In this document: positions 8,308 to 15,095 of the stretch, piece after piece | How the letters are laid out: every line of letters begins with the position of its first letter | Position numbering within the stretch: position 1 is the stretch's first letter | Virus record (IMG/VR): IMGVR_UViG_3300040815_000691 | Location: 1-23,215 of that record | DNA length: 23,215 nt | DNA from: a virus | Strand: one strand, 5' to 3' | Translations under genes and position numbers: made by a program | The notes under the pieces: model-generated | What the model was told of the DNA's origin: nothing | The model's database searches: none | What the model saw: only the letters and a program-made list of their open reading frames with translations

Positions 8308-8628
8308 ATGTCAAAAAAAATGACAAAAAAAGAACAATTAGATTTAATAAAATTACAATATCATAAATGGTTGAGTACATTGGGTCTTAATGTAAATGTA
8401 AAAACAGGCCAGATTATCAAATCAAAAAGAGTACCTAAACCTTTAGATACTTCAATATTCAAAGTAAGAGATTCTATACCAACAAGTGATAGGATAGTGG
8501 GTAGTACCTATAGAAGATATTATAGTACAAATTTACCTGCTGGTAAAACAATATCTGTAGCATACAACAAAGGCGGTTATCAGGTTGTTGATGCTAAAGA
8601 TTTTAAATCAATGGGAAGGAAAATATAA
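8308..8628 (+). CDS. conserved hypothetical protein
   Basis: 106 aa from ATG 8308, chosen because it sits at the predicted transcription start; in-frame TTG 8281 and ATG 8290 lie within the promoter. The N-terminal part is Lys-rich (MSKKMTKKEQ). The region VPKPLDTSIFKVRDSIPTSD followed by Arg/Tyr-rich residues resembles proteins in other marine T4-like phages, but no function is known. The stop overlaps the next ATG at 8628. Confidence 0.7.
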   Translation: MSKKMTKKEQLDLIKLQYHKWLSTLGLNVNVKTGQIIKSKRVPKPLDTSIFKVRDSIPTSDRIVGSTYRRYYSTNLPAGKTISVAYNKGGYQVVDAKDFKSMGRKI

Positions 8629-8855
8629 TGAAAACATTAATGCTGTTATCAATAGTTGCCATAATGACGGCTACTATGGCAAAGTCCGAAGAAACAATGG
8701 ACACTAAAGTAAAGAACTATATTGCTAATGAATGGTCAGAAATCAAAGAATTTCAACAGACATCTTGGCAGGCTGGTAAAGAACAAAATGCTAAAAATTG
8801 GGCAAAGGTTAAATCTTTATTCACAAAGGTAAAAAATAATGTTACACAAGATTAG
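8628..8855 (+). CDS. small secreted protein
   Basis: 75 aa. Residues 1-20 form a signal peptide (MKTLMLLSIVAIMTATMA, cleavage likely after TMA). The mature part, about 55 residues, is charged and probably helical (VKNYIANEWSEIKEFQQTSW). It is coupled to its neighbours: the ATG overlaps the previous stop, and the next gene starts 17 bases before its end. Periplasmic location is inferred; function unknown. Confidence 0.7.
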   Translation: MKTLMLLSIVAIMTATMAKSEETMDTKVKNYIANEWSEIKEFQQTSWQAGKEQNAKNWAKVKSLFTKVKNNVTQD

Positions 8856-9027
8856 TGATTTTTGTAAGAAGATTGATACTATTAAATCACAATCGGACAA
8901 GTTATATAATTTAAAATATAACAATCCAAAAACACCTGAAAGGGACGCTGAGGTTAATCATTTAATTGATGATATACAATATATGTGTAAAATGATAGGT
9001 AATGATACATCTCCGTATGATAAGTAG
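8839..9027 (+). CDS. small hypothetical protein
   Basis: 62 aa, overlapping the end of the secreted-protein gene by 17 bases. Predicted mostly helical, with three cysteines or fewer and no export signal. AAAGG lies about nine bases upstream of the ATG. It is the last gene before a 142-base intergenic region that holds promoters for the next group. Function unknown. Confidence 0.6.
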   Translation: MLHKISDFCKKIDTIKSQSDKLYNLKYNNPKTPERDAEVNHLIDDIQYMCKMIGNDTSPYDK

Positions 9028-9086
9028 AATCAATAGTACAATAGGTCAGATGTTCTTACTTTGTTCTATTAAAAACGTTGATTTTA

Positions 9087-9131
9087 TTGACTTATTTAAC
9101 GCTTGACTTTTATAATAAACTGTGATAGCAT
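9087..9131 (+). promoter_or_regulatory. two overlapping sigma70-type promoters
   Basis: Two arrangements interleave. The first is TTGACT 9087-9092, 18-base spacer, TATAAT 9111-9116. The second is TTGACT 9103-9108, 17-base spacer, TAGCAT 9126-9131. Both point to the gene at 9170. A 12-codon upstream ORF starts at 9142, near the second predicted start point, and overlaps the start of the gene. This is the main content of the 9028-9169 gap. Confidence 0.65.
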
Positions 9132-9169
9132 TAGTACATAAATGATTATTAACTTAACAAAAGGACACT

Positions 9170-9553
9170 ATGATAGATAAACAAACTATATTTGAAGAAT
9201 TTAAAATTGCAAAACAAAAAGATTTGCAACAATCAACTCAAAACGAACCGTATGAAGATGTGTTTACAAATAGATTACAACTATTAAATTCACATAAAGT
9301 TGCAAAAAAATCTAATCCGAAGATGTATAGAAATTTAGATATTAACTTTGATAATTTGATACTTGCATATTCTTCACCAGTTCCAGTTGATCACTTTTAT
9401 AAAAAAGTGTTCGGCTTAACTTTACAAGAATACAAATATCAAAAATATTTAGAAGAAATGACTGAAAAACAAAAAGAAAAAGAAGAAAAACTTAAAAAAG
9501 AAGAAAAAGAAAAATTAAAAATTGAAGATGTTGAAGAAATTACTTTTAATTAG
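9170..9553 (+). CDS. hypothetical protein with Lys/Glu-rich coiled C-terminus
   Basis: 127 aa. AAAGGA precedes the ATG by six bases. The first about 85 residues form a possible globular part; residues about 93-120 are an extremely charged Lys/Glu repeat stretch, probably a single helix or coiled coil. No catalytic motif is visible. The next gene, a lipoprotein, begins inside its last codons. Function unknown. Confidence 0.65.
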   Translation: MIDKQTIFEEFKIAKQKDLQQSTQNEPYEDVFTNRLQLLNSHKVAKKSNPKMYRNLDINFDNLILAYSSPVPVDHFYKKVFGLTLQEYKYQKYLEEMTEKQKEKEEKLKKEEKEKLKIEDVEEITFN

Positions 9554-10019
9554 TTGTTTGTTGTTGCTCTCTAATTGTGCTAGTAAACAGTCCTATATTG
9601 GTGCATCCAGTACAGCGGCTGTTGCTGGTACAGCATGTTGGCAATATATAAGTGATAATCCTGCTGTTGTGGCTACTTGTGCAGTTGCAGGTTCATTTAA
9701 AGGTGCAGATATTATGAATGCTGAAACAGATGATCAATTAATGACAAGAGCATTTGTAGATCATTTAGAAAACGCACCTAGTAGTCCAGGGTTTACAACT
9801 TGGCAAAATCCTAAAACACAAAGTAATGGTATTATTAAGACCACAGGTTTTTATTTAAAAGGTCCAATTAAGTGTACAGTAGTTGAAACTACACATGATC
9901 AAAATTTAGACAACACAAGATTTTTTGATTCAATACTATATGGTAACCCTTATAGAAAAATGGAATGGCAAGAAGTTTGTAAAATGCCAGACGGAAGATG
10001 GAGAGTAAGTGATCAATAA
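9528..10019 (+). CDS. lipoprotein, 17-kDa surface antigen-like C-terminus
   Basis: 163 aa from ATG 9528 (TTG 9522 is an alternative). A lipoprotein signal peptide ends in the lipobox LSNC with C17 as the lipidated residue. A small-residue stretch follows (about 20-50, Ala/Gly-rich, possibly membrane-embedded as in 17-kDa antigens). The end reads CKMPDGRWRV, like the C-terminal C-x-x-x-DG-x-W motif of rickettsial 17-kDa/RT0821-type surface proteins. Probably outer-membrane attached. The next gene has a similar ending. Role unknown; altering the infected cell's surface is one possibility. Confidence 0.7.
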   Translation: MLKKLLLISCLLLLSNCASKQSYIGASSTAAVAGTACWQYISDNPAVVATCAVAGSFKGADIMNAETDDQLMTRAFVDHLENAPSSPGFTTWQNPKTQSNGIIKTTGFYLKGPIKCTVVETTHDQNLDNTRFFDSILYGNPYRKMEWQEVCKMPDGRWRVSDQ

Positions 10020-10431
10020 AAAGAGAACATTATTTTTTATATTTCTATTGTTATTATTGATACCAGTATTAATGCAAGTTGCTTACTCGGAAGATTCATT
10101 TGAAAACACAATGAAAAAAATTGATAAATTAGAAGGCAAAAATGTTACAGTAGAATATGATAAAATACAACCTATCAAAGATCAATATTGCTTCATTAAG
10201 ATAGAAATTAAACAATTAAACAATGGTGAGATTGTTAAACAGGAAGTAGTAGAATGTGCAGATGGCCGAAAGGCATACGATGGTCCTACATATTGGGAGT
10301 TATTTGCTCAATTTTACTATGGTGATATGAATACACCTGCCTATTGTAGATATTATGAAAGACCTAAACACGCATACCACAAACCTGGTAAAGTATGTTT
10401 AGATAAAGATGGTAATTGGGAGGTAAGATAA
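10009..10431 (+). CDS. exported protein related to the preceding lipoprotein
   Basis: 140 aa with a GTG start that overlaps the lipoprotein stop by 11 bases; GGAG lies six bases upstream. A strong N-terminal hydrophobic segment (FFIFLLLLLIPVLMQ) is followed by AYS-ED, a likely cleavage site. There are several cysteines in the mature part. The C-terminus VCLDKDGNWEV matches the pattern CKMPDGRWRV of the upstream protein, suggesting a distant paralogue. Periplasmic or surface role inferred; function unknown. Confidence 0.65.
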   Translation: MINKKRTLFFIFLLLLLIPVLMQVAYSEDSFENTMKKIDKLEGKNVTVEYDKIQPIKDQYCFIKIEIKQLNNGEIVKQEVVECADGRKAYDGPTYWELFAQFYYGDMNTPAYCRYYERPKHAYHKPGKVCLDKDGNWEVR

Positions 10432-10589
10432 TGATAAAAACGTTAATAATAACATCTTTTTTATGGGTATCCATTGCATTTACATGGGAACCATTTGTTG
10501 CAACAGTTGAGAGAACACAGGCTGTTGACAAAACAAAAGAAATAGTATATAATGTGTTTAATATTATGAAGGAGAAAGTGAATGAATAA
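10431..10589 (+). CDS. small membrane-anchored or secreted protein, 52 aa
   Basis: The ATG overlaps the previous stop (TAATG) and the stop lies eight bases inside the next lipoprotein gene. Residues 1-24 are hydrophobic (IKTLIITSFLWVSIAFTW), giving a signal anchor or signal peptide. The rest is a charged helix. The whole sequence between its neighbours is used, with coupling at both ends, which argues for a real gene. Function unknown. Confidence 0.6.
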   Translation: MIKTLIITSFLWVSIAFTWEPFVATVERTQAVDKTKEIVYNVFNIMKEKVNE

Positions 10590-11190
10590 GTATGTTAAAT
10601 ATGTAATGATAGGTGCTGTTGGCCTGATACTTACAGGATGTTCTAATAGTACATATAAAATCAAACAAGAAAAAGATAAACAAGTCCTTAAAGTACCATC
10701 TTGGTATATGAAAGATTATAACGAGAAAAAAGAATGTGGTACTAAAACGTTCGGCAAAGGTAAAGATAAAGTTTGTATCTTTGGTGTCGGCACAAGTGTT
10801 TCACCAGATTTAGAACTTGCAATTGAAAAAGGTATGATGATTGCAAAGGCTGAACTTGCTGACAAAGTAAAAGGTGAGATGAATAAGAAAGCAAAAATAT
10901 TTACTACAGAATTAGGTAAGAATACTAATAAAACTGTTGTAACAGATGTAGAAACTACATTGGTAAATATAATCAAACAGACACCTGTAAGAGGATATGA
11001 AGTATTTGCTCAAGAGGTAACTCTAACAAAGAACGGATACTACAGATCATGGATTGGTTTAAGATTGCCAATGGGTGAATACAATAAAATGTACAACTAC
11101 TCTATTGAAACTGTTGTTGACGCTTTCAAACTTAAAGAAATGGCTGATAAGGCCTATGATGAAGTAGAGGTTATTGCAAATGAGTCATAA
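10582..11190 (+). CDS. LPP20-family-like lipoprotein
   Basis: 202 aa. The signal peptide ends in lipobox LTGC, lipidated C20. AAGGAG lies six bases upstream of the ATG. Residues about 65-100 (GVGTSVSPDLELAIEKGMMI then AKAELADKV) resemble the core of LPP20-type lipoproteins of Gram-negative bacteria. The C-terminal half is mixed alpha/beta. It closes a run of four exported proteins (9528-11190). Outer-membrane location is inferred; function in a phage is unknown. The glutaredoxin gene starts inside its last codons. Confidence 0.7.
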   Translation: MNKYVKYVMIGAVGLILTGCSNSTYKIKQEKDKQVLKVPSWYMKDYNEKKECGTKTFGKGKDKVCIFGVGTSVSPDLELAIEKGMMIAKAELADKVKGEMNKKAKIFTTELGKNTNKTVVTDVETTLVNIIKQTPVRGYEVFAQEVTLTKNGYYRSWIGLRLPMGEYNKMYNYSIETVVDAFKLKEMADKAYDEVEVIANES

Positions 11191-11467
11191 AATAGAAATA
11201 TACTCAAAACCTAATTGTGTCTATTGCGAGAAGTCTAAACATCTTGTAAAGACACTAGGTTTTAAGTACGAAGAAAAAATGTTTGGTAAAGATTTTACAA
11301 CACCAGAACAGTTATATGAGGCTGTAGGTAAACAAGTAAGAACTATGCCACAAATAATAATTGACGATAAACACATTGGCGGATACAATGAGTTAGTTGA
11401 GTATTTTGCTGATAAAGGTCTATGTAATTTTAAAGGTGAAGTAACAAAGAATGTTGATGGCAAATAA
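11180..11467 (+). CDS. glutaredoxin
   Basis: 95 aa from ATG 11180 (the TTG at 11174 is less likely), overlapping the lipoprotein stop. Dithiol active site CVYC (C13, C16) follows IEIYSKPN; the cis-Pro and glutathione-binding motifs TMPQIIIDDKHIGGY are in place. As in T4 (NrdC), it probably re-reduces ribonucleotide reductase, whose large subunit here ends in CDSC. It is distant from nrdAB in this window and sits in a different transcript group. Confidence 0.92.
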   Translation: MSHKIEIYSKPNCVYCEKSKHLVKTLGFKYEEKMFGKDFTTPEQLYEAVGKQVRTMPQIIIDDKHIGGYNELVEYFADKGLCNFKGEVTKNVDGK

Positions 11468-11828
11468 AAACAAAGATAACATAATATTGTTTCCTAAAAT
11501 TCCTAAACAACCACCTAATGCTAAGGCTCAGGAATTAGATGCTAAAAGACAAGAAATGATAAGACTTGAACATAATAAAGTTTTTGTTCAATCAGTAAGT
11601 GAAGACCTTACAGAAACAATGTTATTAAGATTAAAAGATGAAAACTTTAATCTAGCTGACCCAAAATTTTTAAGTGATTATAAATTATTATCTGAGTCGT
11701 TAAAATCAATGCTATTAAGACAAGTACACATGAAACACCCTTTACAAGAAAGAGTCGATAAGGCTGTAACAACAAAAGGTGAAGGTGAAAATTTATATGC
11801 TATTACAATTGATTATAAAAAATTTTAA
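11451..11828 (+). CDS. conserved hypothetical T4-type phage protein
   Basis: 125 aa from ATG 11451; ATG 11457 is equally possible, and neither has a clear ribosome site. It overlaps the glutaredoxin gene. Highly charged N-terminus (PNAKAQELDAKRQEMIRLEH), then DPKFLSDYKLLSESLKSMLL and a HPLQERVD motif. Proteins with this layout are common in T4-like cyanophages, always without function. Soluble, helical. Confidence 0.75.
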   Translation: MLMANKNKDNIILFPKIPKQPPNAKAQELDAKRQEMIRLEHNKVFVQSVSEDLTETMLLRLKDENFNLADPKFLSDYKLLSESLKSMLLRQVHMKHPLQERVDKAVTTKGEGENLYAITIDYKKF

Positions 11829-11925
11829 AGAATTCCATAAAGCACTTTGGGATACTACAAATACTAAAACGTGCCTAGTATTTGATAGTTTAATTGAGGC
11901 ACATTATATAATAAGGAGTGAATAA
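11797..11925 (+). CDS. small ORF, 42 aa
   Basis: ATG 11797 lies inside the end of the previous gene; the frame fills the whole gap and its TAA directly abuts the ATG of the next gene. The central part ALWDTTNTKTCLVFDSLIEA has a balanced, protein-like composition. GAAGG lies about 11 bases upstream. The AAGGAG of the following gene is within its last codons. No family is recognised. Confidence 0.5.
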   Translation: MLLQLIIKNFKEFHKALWDTTNTKTCLVFDSLIEAHYIIRSE

Positions 11926-12258
11926 ATGTTTAAATCATTATTCTCAAATGACTCATTAAGAGTTGTATCAAAATCAAAAAAGACATCTACAAGAGGTAGA
12001 AAAACTTTGTCAAAAAGACAAAAAGTTTTAAACCTTTTATCAAAAGGTGAACCAGTATCTTGGAAGTCTTTAAGAACTAAATTCGATTTAGGTTCACCAA
12101 GAGCTTTAATTGATACATTAAGATCAGAAGGAAACATGATCTATGTTAATCAAACTGCTAAAGGTACTTCATACAGAATGGGCGTACCAACAAAAGCAAT
12201 TATCGCTGCTGGTATTAAAAAATTATATGGGACTCCGTTCGCATATAAAAATGCGTAA
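11926..12258 (+). CDS. helix-turn-helix-like protein
   Basis: 110 aa. AAGGAG at 11913-11918 fixes the start. A basic N-terminus (SKSKKTSTRGRKTLSKRQK) leads into a winged-helix-like region (VLNLLSKGEPVSWKSLRTKF, then DLGSPRALIDTLRSEGNMI), followed by a beta-wing-like YRMG. It probably binds nucleic acid, perhaps as a regulator or small architectural protein. Similar short basic HTH proteins occur in T4-like marine phages. A weak TTGATA-19-TATAAT lies at 11882-11912. Confidence 0.7.
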   Translation: MFKSLFSNDSLRVVSKSKKTSTRGRKTLSKRQKVLNLLSKGEPVSWKSLRTKFDLGSPRALIDTLRSEGNMIYVNQTAKGTSYRMGVPTKAIIAAGIKKLYGTPFAYKNA

Positions 12259-12276
12259 TCTCTCTCTTTAAAAACG

Positions 12277-12284
12277 CATAAATA
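12277..12284 (+). promoter_or_regulatory. candidate T4-type late promoter (CATAAATA)
   Basis: CATAAATA differs from TATAAATA at the first base and recurs at 12822 and 23112. The predicted start would be near 12290, immediately ahead of the GC-rich hairpin at 12293. Confidence 0.5.
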
Positions 12285-12292
12285 AATGTAGA

Positions 12293-12309
12293 GGCGGCCT
12301 TGTGCCGCC
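12293..12309 (+). other. GC-rich hairpin in mRNA leader
   Basis: GGCGGC (12293-12298), loop CTTGT, GCCGCC (12304-12309): six G-C pairs in an otherwise AT-rich region. No T-run follows, so it is a poor terminator. It lies 28 bases upstream of the next ATG and would be at the very 5' end of the late transcript. Confidence 0.7.
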
Positions 12310-12336
12310 CTTACATAACAAAATGAGGAGGGCAAT

Positions 12337-12819
12337 ATGCCAACAAACACATCTAATATGAATATGCAATATAGTGGATCATCTGCTCCATTGCTACACG
12401 AAATTCTAACTAAAGTAAATAACGCAAAAGACAAACCTAAAAAGATCGAGGTTTTAAAACAAAACGACTCACTTCCATTAAGACAAGTATTGAAGGGTGC
12501 ATTTGATTCAAAAATTGAATGGGATTTACCACCTGGTAACCCACCATATACGGTCAATGAAGCTCCAGCAGGAACTGAGCATACGACTCTATACACAGAA
12601 GCTAAAAAATTATGGCATTTTGTAAAGGGTGCAGATGAAAAACTTTCAAAAACAAAAAAAGAAATGATGTTTATTCAAATGCTAGAAGGTTTACACAAGG
12701 ATGATGCTGAACTGATGGTCGCAGTAAAAGAAAAAGAACTTAATAAAAGATATAAAGGTCTTACAGACGCTGTGGTTAAAGAAGCGTTTGGTTGGAATGA
12801 CGATTACAAAACGTCCTAA
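12337..12819 (+). CDS. DUF6433-like conserved T4-type phage protein
   Basis: 160 aa. GAGGAGG lies upstream of the ATG. Recognisable blocks: LLHEILTKVNNAKDKPKKIE, VLKGAFDSKIEWDLPPGNPP, YTVNEAPAGTEHT, and MFIQMLEGLHKDDAELMVAV with KEKELNKRYKGL. The order and wording match a family (DUF6433, from memory) conserved in T4-like cyanophages and related myoviruses. No function is established. It has its own late-type promoter and leader hairpin, implying high late expression. Confidence 0.85.
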   Translation: MPTNTSNMNMQYSGSSAPLLHEILTKVNNAKDKPKKIEVLKQNDSLPLRQVLKGAFDSKIEWDLPPGNPPYTVNEAPAGTEHTTLYTEAKKLWHFVKGADEKLSKTKKEMMFIQMLEGLHKDDAELMVAVKEKELNKRYKGLTDAVVKEAFGWNDDYKTS

Positions 12820-12821
12820 AA

Positions 12822-12829
12822 CATAAATA
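12822..12829 (+). promoter_or_regulatory. candidate T4-type late promoter (CATAAATA)
   Basis: Second copy of CATAAATA, three bases after the DUF6433-like stop. The first gene downstream is 200 bases away, but hairpins start at 12831, so it could drive an untranslated RNA. Confidence 0.4.
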
Positions 12830-12830
12830 T

Positions 12831-12911
12831 TATAGAGTGATTCTATAGTATTCAACTATAGGGTGTAGAACAAAAGTAGAACATCTACTTGATAACTTGT
12901 CACACCCTATA
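12831..12911 (+). ncRNA. structured intergenic RNA element
   Basis: Two adjacent hairpins. The first is TATAGA (12831-12836), loop of five, TCTATA (12842-12847). The second is long: outer stem TATAGGGTGT (12857-12866) with ACACCCTATA (12902-12911), ten perfect pairs; inner stem ACAAAAGTAGA (12870-12880) with TCTACTT (12884-12890) and TTGT (12897-12900), with a six-base bulge and a three-base loop. It could be a small RNA, a processing site or a terminator for the DUF6433-like transcript; no clear T-tract follows. Class unknown. Confidence 0.6.
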
Positions 12912-12961
12912 TTCCCTTTGATTTACAGTATAAAAAACGGCTAATTATTGTCCGATTTTGC

Positions 12962-12990
12962 TTGAAACTCATACTATTTTCTGATATAGT
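12962..12990 (+). promoter_or_regulatory. sigma70-type promoter (TTGAAA-17-TATAGT)
   Basis: TTGAAA 12962-12967, 17 bases, TATAGT 12985-12990. An ATG at 12997 lies at the predicted +1 and opens a 13-codon leader ORF that overlaps the gene start at 13026. Confidence 0.65.
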
Positions 12991-13025
12991 AGCAGTATGA
13001 AAACAACAAAAAAGGAGAATACACT

Positions 13026-13229
13026 ATGTCAAAAGTAAAACAATATTATACTGATGAAGCTGAAAAGACAGTTGATAAGATTATCTTAAATTTTAAGAAT
13101 AATCTAATTAATTTAGAAACTGCTGTCGCTGAAGTTATGAAAGTCGATAACCTTGATTTAACAGGTATTGATGAACACAACGTAGAAGAATGTATCCAAG
13201 ATACATTTTACGATAAGGTTACTTCGTAA
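13026..13229 (+). CDS. small acidic hypothetical protein
   Basis: 67 aa. AAAGGAG eight bases upstream fixes the start. Likely all-helical, acidic, with one cysteine. The stop overlaps the ATG of the next gene (TAATG). No family recognised. Confidence 0.65.
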   Translation: MSKVKQYYTDEAEKTVDKIILNFKNNLINLETAVAEVMKVDNLDLTGIDEHNVEECIQDTFYDKVTS

Positions 13230-13546
13230 TGCGTAAATTTTTGATAACAATAGTATTATTAAATTCTATTATATGGTTTGGACTATCTAGTCTAGTCAAA
13301 GCTGACGATTATAACACAGCTGTTATTGGTCATGTTATATCTGAAACCATAAAAAACACAGATATTGATACTTCTTATATTATAGAACAAGAGTTAGAAA
13401 AACTTGCTCACAAATTTGTTATTGATTCGATTTATATTATTCAAGCCTACTTACCTGAAATACTTGATGGTGTTGTTACTGATTTAAAATTAAAAACAGA
13501 TCAAAAATACAAAGAGGAATTATTAAATGGCGAAAATAGTAACTAG
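13229..13546 (+). CDS. secreted hypothetical protein
   Basis: 105 aa. Residues 1-25 form a signal peptide (FLITIVLLNSIIWFGLSSL, cleavage likely after VKA). The mature part is acidic and helical (SYIIEQELEKLAHKFVIDSI). It is coupled to the preceding gene, and the protease gene begins within its last codons. Periplasmic location inferred; function unknown. Confidence 0.65.
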   Translation: MRKFLITIVLLNSIIWFGLSSLVKADDYNTAVIGHVISETIKNTDIDTSYIIEQELEKLAHKFVIDSIYIIQAYLPEILDGVVTDLKLKTDQKYKEELLNGENSN

Positions 13547-13946
13547 AAAATCAAAAGCTCTGAAACTTAAAAGAAAGTTGAAAAAAGAATTTTCTGTAAA
13601 AAGAAAATATACAACTACTTACAAAGACATAAAGAAGTATTTTAAAGAATTTAATAATGCTATTTTTGATAACAAATTATCTCCATTTGGACAGATTCAA
13701 ATAAAAGATTTAAAAAGAGAGAAATGTGTAGGACAAGTCATTACATTTGAGTGGAAAAGAAAAGGTACACGAATGTATAAATTAGAAATGTTACCTGCCT
13801 ATCCTGAAAAAAGAGATTTTTTGGACACGTTAGTCCATGAAATGGTACATTTGTACCAAATGCAAAACCTAGGTGACACAGGAAATCACAATGATGTGTT
13901 TTGGTCCTTTTCACCAAAAGTAAACTATATTGGTTTACAATTATAG
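13527..13946 (+). CDS. SprT-like zinc metallopeptidase domain protein
   Basis: 139 aa. The zinc-protease motif HEMVH (H104, E105, H108) is followed by a third likely ligand H121 in TGNHNDVFW, the SprT-like layout. The N-terminus is very basic (RKSKALKLKRKLKKEF), which could bind DNA; eukaryotic SPRTN proteases of this superfamily cut DNA-protein crosslinks. The usual zinc-ribbon tail is missing. AGAGGA precedes the ATG, which overlaps the previous gene by 20 bases. SprT-like proteins are common in T4-like marine phages; a repair role is inference. Confidence 0.8.
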   Translation: MAKIVTRKSKALKLKRKLKKEFSVKRKYTTTYKDIKKYFKEFNNAIFDNKLSPFGQIQIKDLKREKCVGQVITFEWKRKGTRMYKLEMLPAYPEKRDFLDTLVHEMVHLYQMQNLGDTGNHNDVFWSFSPKVNYIGLQL

Positions 13947-13964
13947 AAAGAAGAAAGTTATATT

Positions 13965-14243
13965 ATGAGTAAAAATGAAAAGAACCATGTTGATGATTGG
14001 TTAAAACAACAAATTAGAAAAGGCATAAACATAATTGATTATGTTTTACAAAACAATGTAGGTGAGTGGGAACTATATTATACAGGACATTTACACAAAG
14101 ACATCCTAAATAATTTTCCAGGCAGAACCAGTAAAAAGATATTTAAAGGTTATAGAGAACTTTTAGATAATAGTAACCTTGTGTTTATTCAAAAGAAGTT
14201 TGAAGAACATGGCTATGAATACTACGTAAAGAAAGGTATATAA
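13965..14243 (+). CDS. hypothetical protein
   Basis: 92 aa. GAAGAAAG lies upstream of the ATG. Composition is basic and aromatic; the sequence WELYYTGHLHKDILNNFPGR and the C-terminal HGYEYYVKKGI suggest a small wHTH-like or mixed fold, but no motif is diagnostic. It ends KKGI-stop with TAA overlapping the next ATG, using the junction AAAGGTATATAATG that recurs at 19142. Confidence 0.6.
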   Translation: MSKNEKNHVDDWLKQQIRKGINIIDYVLQNNVGEWELYYTGHLHKDILNNFPGRTSKKIFKGYRELLDNSNLVFIQKKFEEHGYEYYVKKGI

Positions 14244-14524
14244 TGAAACTATTGAAAAAACATAAAGAAATATTGCAAGAGGTTGTAAAGGGTAAGGGTT
14301 ATTGGAAAACTCCTACAGTACCAAAAAACCATTCCGAAAATGTATTAGATGATCTTGTTAAATTATATTTACAAGACCTTATTGTGTTTAATAGAGAATA
14401 TGATGTGCCATCTTTTGGTCCTAGTAGCGAACATAAAGTAAGATATAAATGGTATATTGTTACTATGAATAAAAAGAAAACTATAAAAGACTTGAAAAAG
14501 GTAATTAAAGATGGTAAAATTTAA
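14243..14524 (+). CDS. hypothetical protein
   Basis: 93 aa, basic at both ends. The ATG overlaps the previous stop, and AAAGG is built into the junction. It has a possible winged-helix look (LLKKHKEILQEVVKGKGYWK, then a hydrophobic beta segment), resembling its upstream neighbour in size and charge. The endolysin gene starts 14 bases before its end. Function unknown. Confidence 0.6.
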   Translation: MKLLKKHKEILQEVVKGKGYWKTPTVPKNHSENVLDDLVKLYLQDLIVFNREYDVPSFGPSSEHKVRYKWYIVTMNKKKTIKDLKKVIKDGKI

Positions 14525-15095
14525 AGTTTTTATCAAAACAATGATGTTTGTTGTAGTAGTTACAGCAATGTCATTTGTATGGTACGGATATACACTTGAT
14601 GGTAAACAAAGAGTAGAAGCTGCTGTACCATCATTGCCTGACTTTGAACATAATAATAATCAAATTTTTATAGATAATGTTAAAATGTGTGTTGAGTATA
14701 TTCATTTTCACAATGATATTAGTAGAGTCAATTTAGAACTATTAGTAGCACAGGCAGCTCTAGAGTCTGGTTGGGGAACGAGTAGATTTGCCATAGAGGG
14801 TAAAAATCTATTTGGTATTCGTACATATGATTTAAGAGAGCCTCATATGTTACCTTGGAAAGATAAACCAAAAAAATGGGGCGTTAAAGTATTTGAACAT
14901 GAGTGTGATAGTGTTTTACATTATACTAAAACCTTAAACAATCACCATGCCTATCAAGGTTATAGACAAATGAGAGAAGAAGGTATTGATAATCCATACA
15001 TGTTGATAGAAACACTGGATGCATATGCGAGTGATAAAAATTACTTTGCTAAAATAAAAAGTATTCTCACAAAAATAAGAGAGGATTATAAATGA
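14511..15095 (+). CDS. glucosaminidase/Bax-like peptidoglycan hydrolase (probable signal-anchor endolysin)
   Basis: 194 aa. An N-terminal hydrophobic segment (residues about 7-28, FIKTMMFVVVVTAMSFVWYG) is followed by a GH73/Bax-type domain. The core is LLVAQAALESGWGTSRFA with catalytic E85, then GKNLFGIRTY. It would cut the glycan backbone of murein. The N-terminal segment could be a signal anchor of the SAR type, holding the enzyme at the membrane until release. The next gene encodes a single-TM protein, consistent with a lysis cassette. Lysis role is inference. Confidence 0.8.
   Translation: MVKFKVFIKTMMFVVVVTAMSFVWYGYTLDGKQRVEAAVPSLPDFEHNNNQIFIDNVKMCVEYIHFHNDISRVNLELLVAQAALESGWGTSRFAIEGKNLFGIRTYDLREPHMLPWKDKPKKWGVKVFEHECDSVLHYTKTLNNHHAYQGYRQMREEGIDNPYMLIETLDAYASDKNYFAKIKSILTKIREDYK

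Noticed and set aside
11882-11912. TTGATA-19-TATAAT before the HTH-like gene
   Set aside because: The spacer is too long, the -35 is weak, and it lies in a likely coding frame.
12240-12275. Hairpin CGCAT/ATGCG at the end of the HTH-like gene as a terminator
   Set aside because: Only five pairs, partly formed by the last codons, with a mixed CT tail rather than a T-run.
12948-12960. CGG/CCG hairpin followed by TTTT as a terminator
   Set aside because: Three strong pairs only, with a mismatch in the extension; too weak to call.
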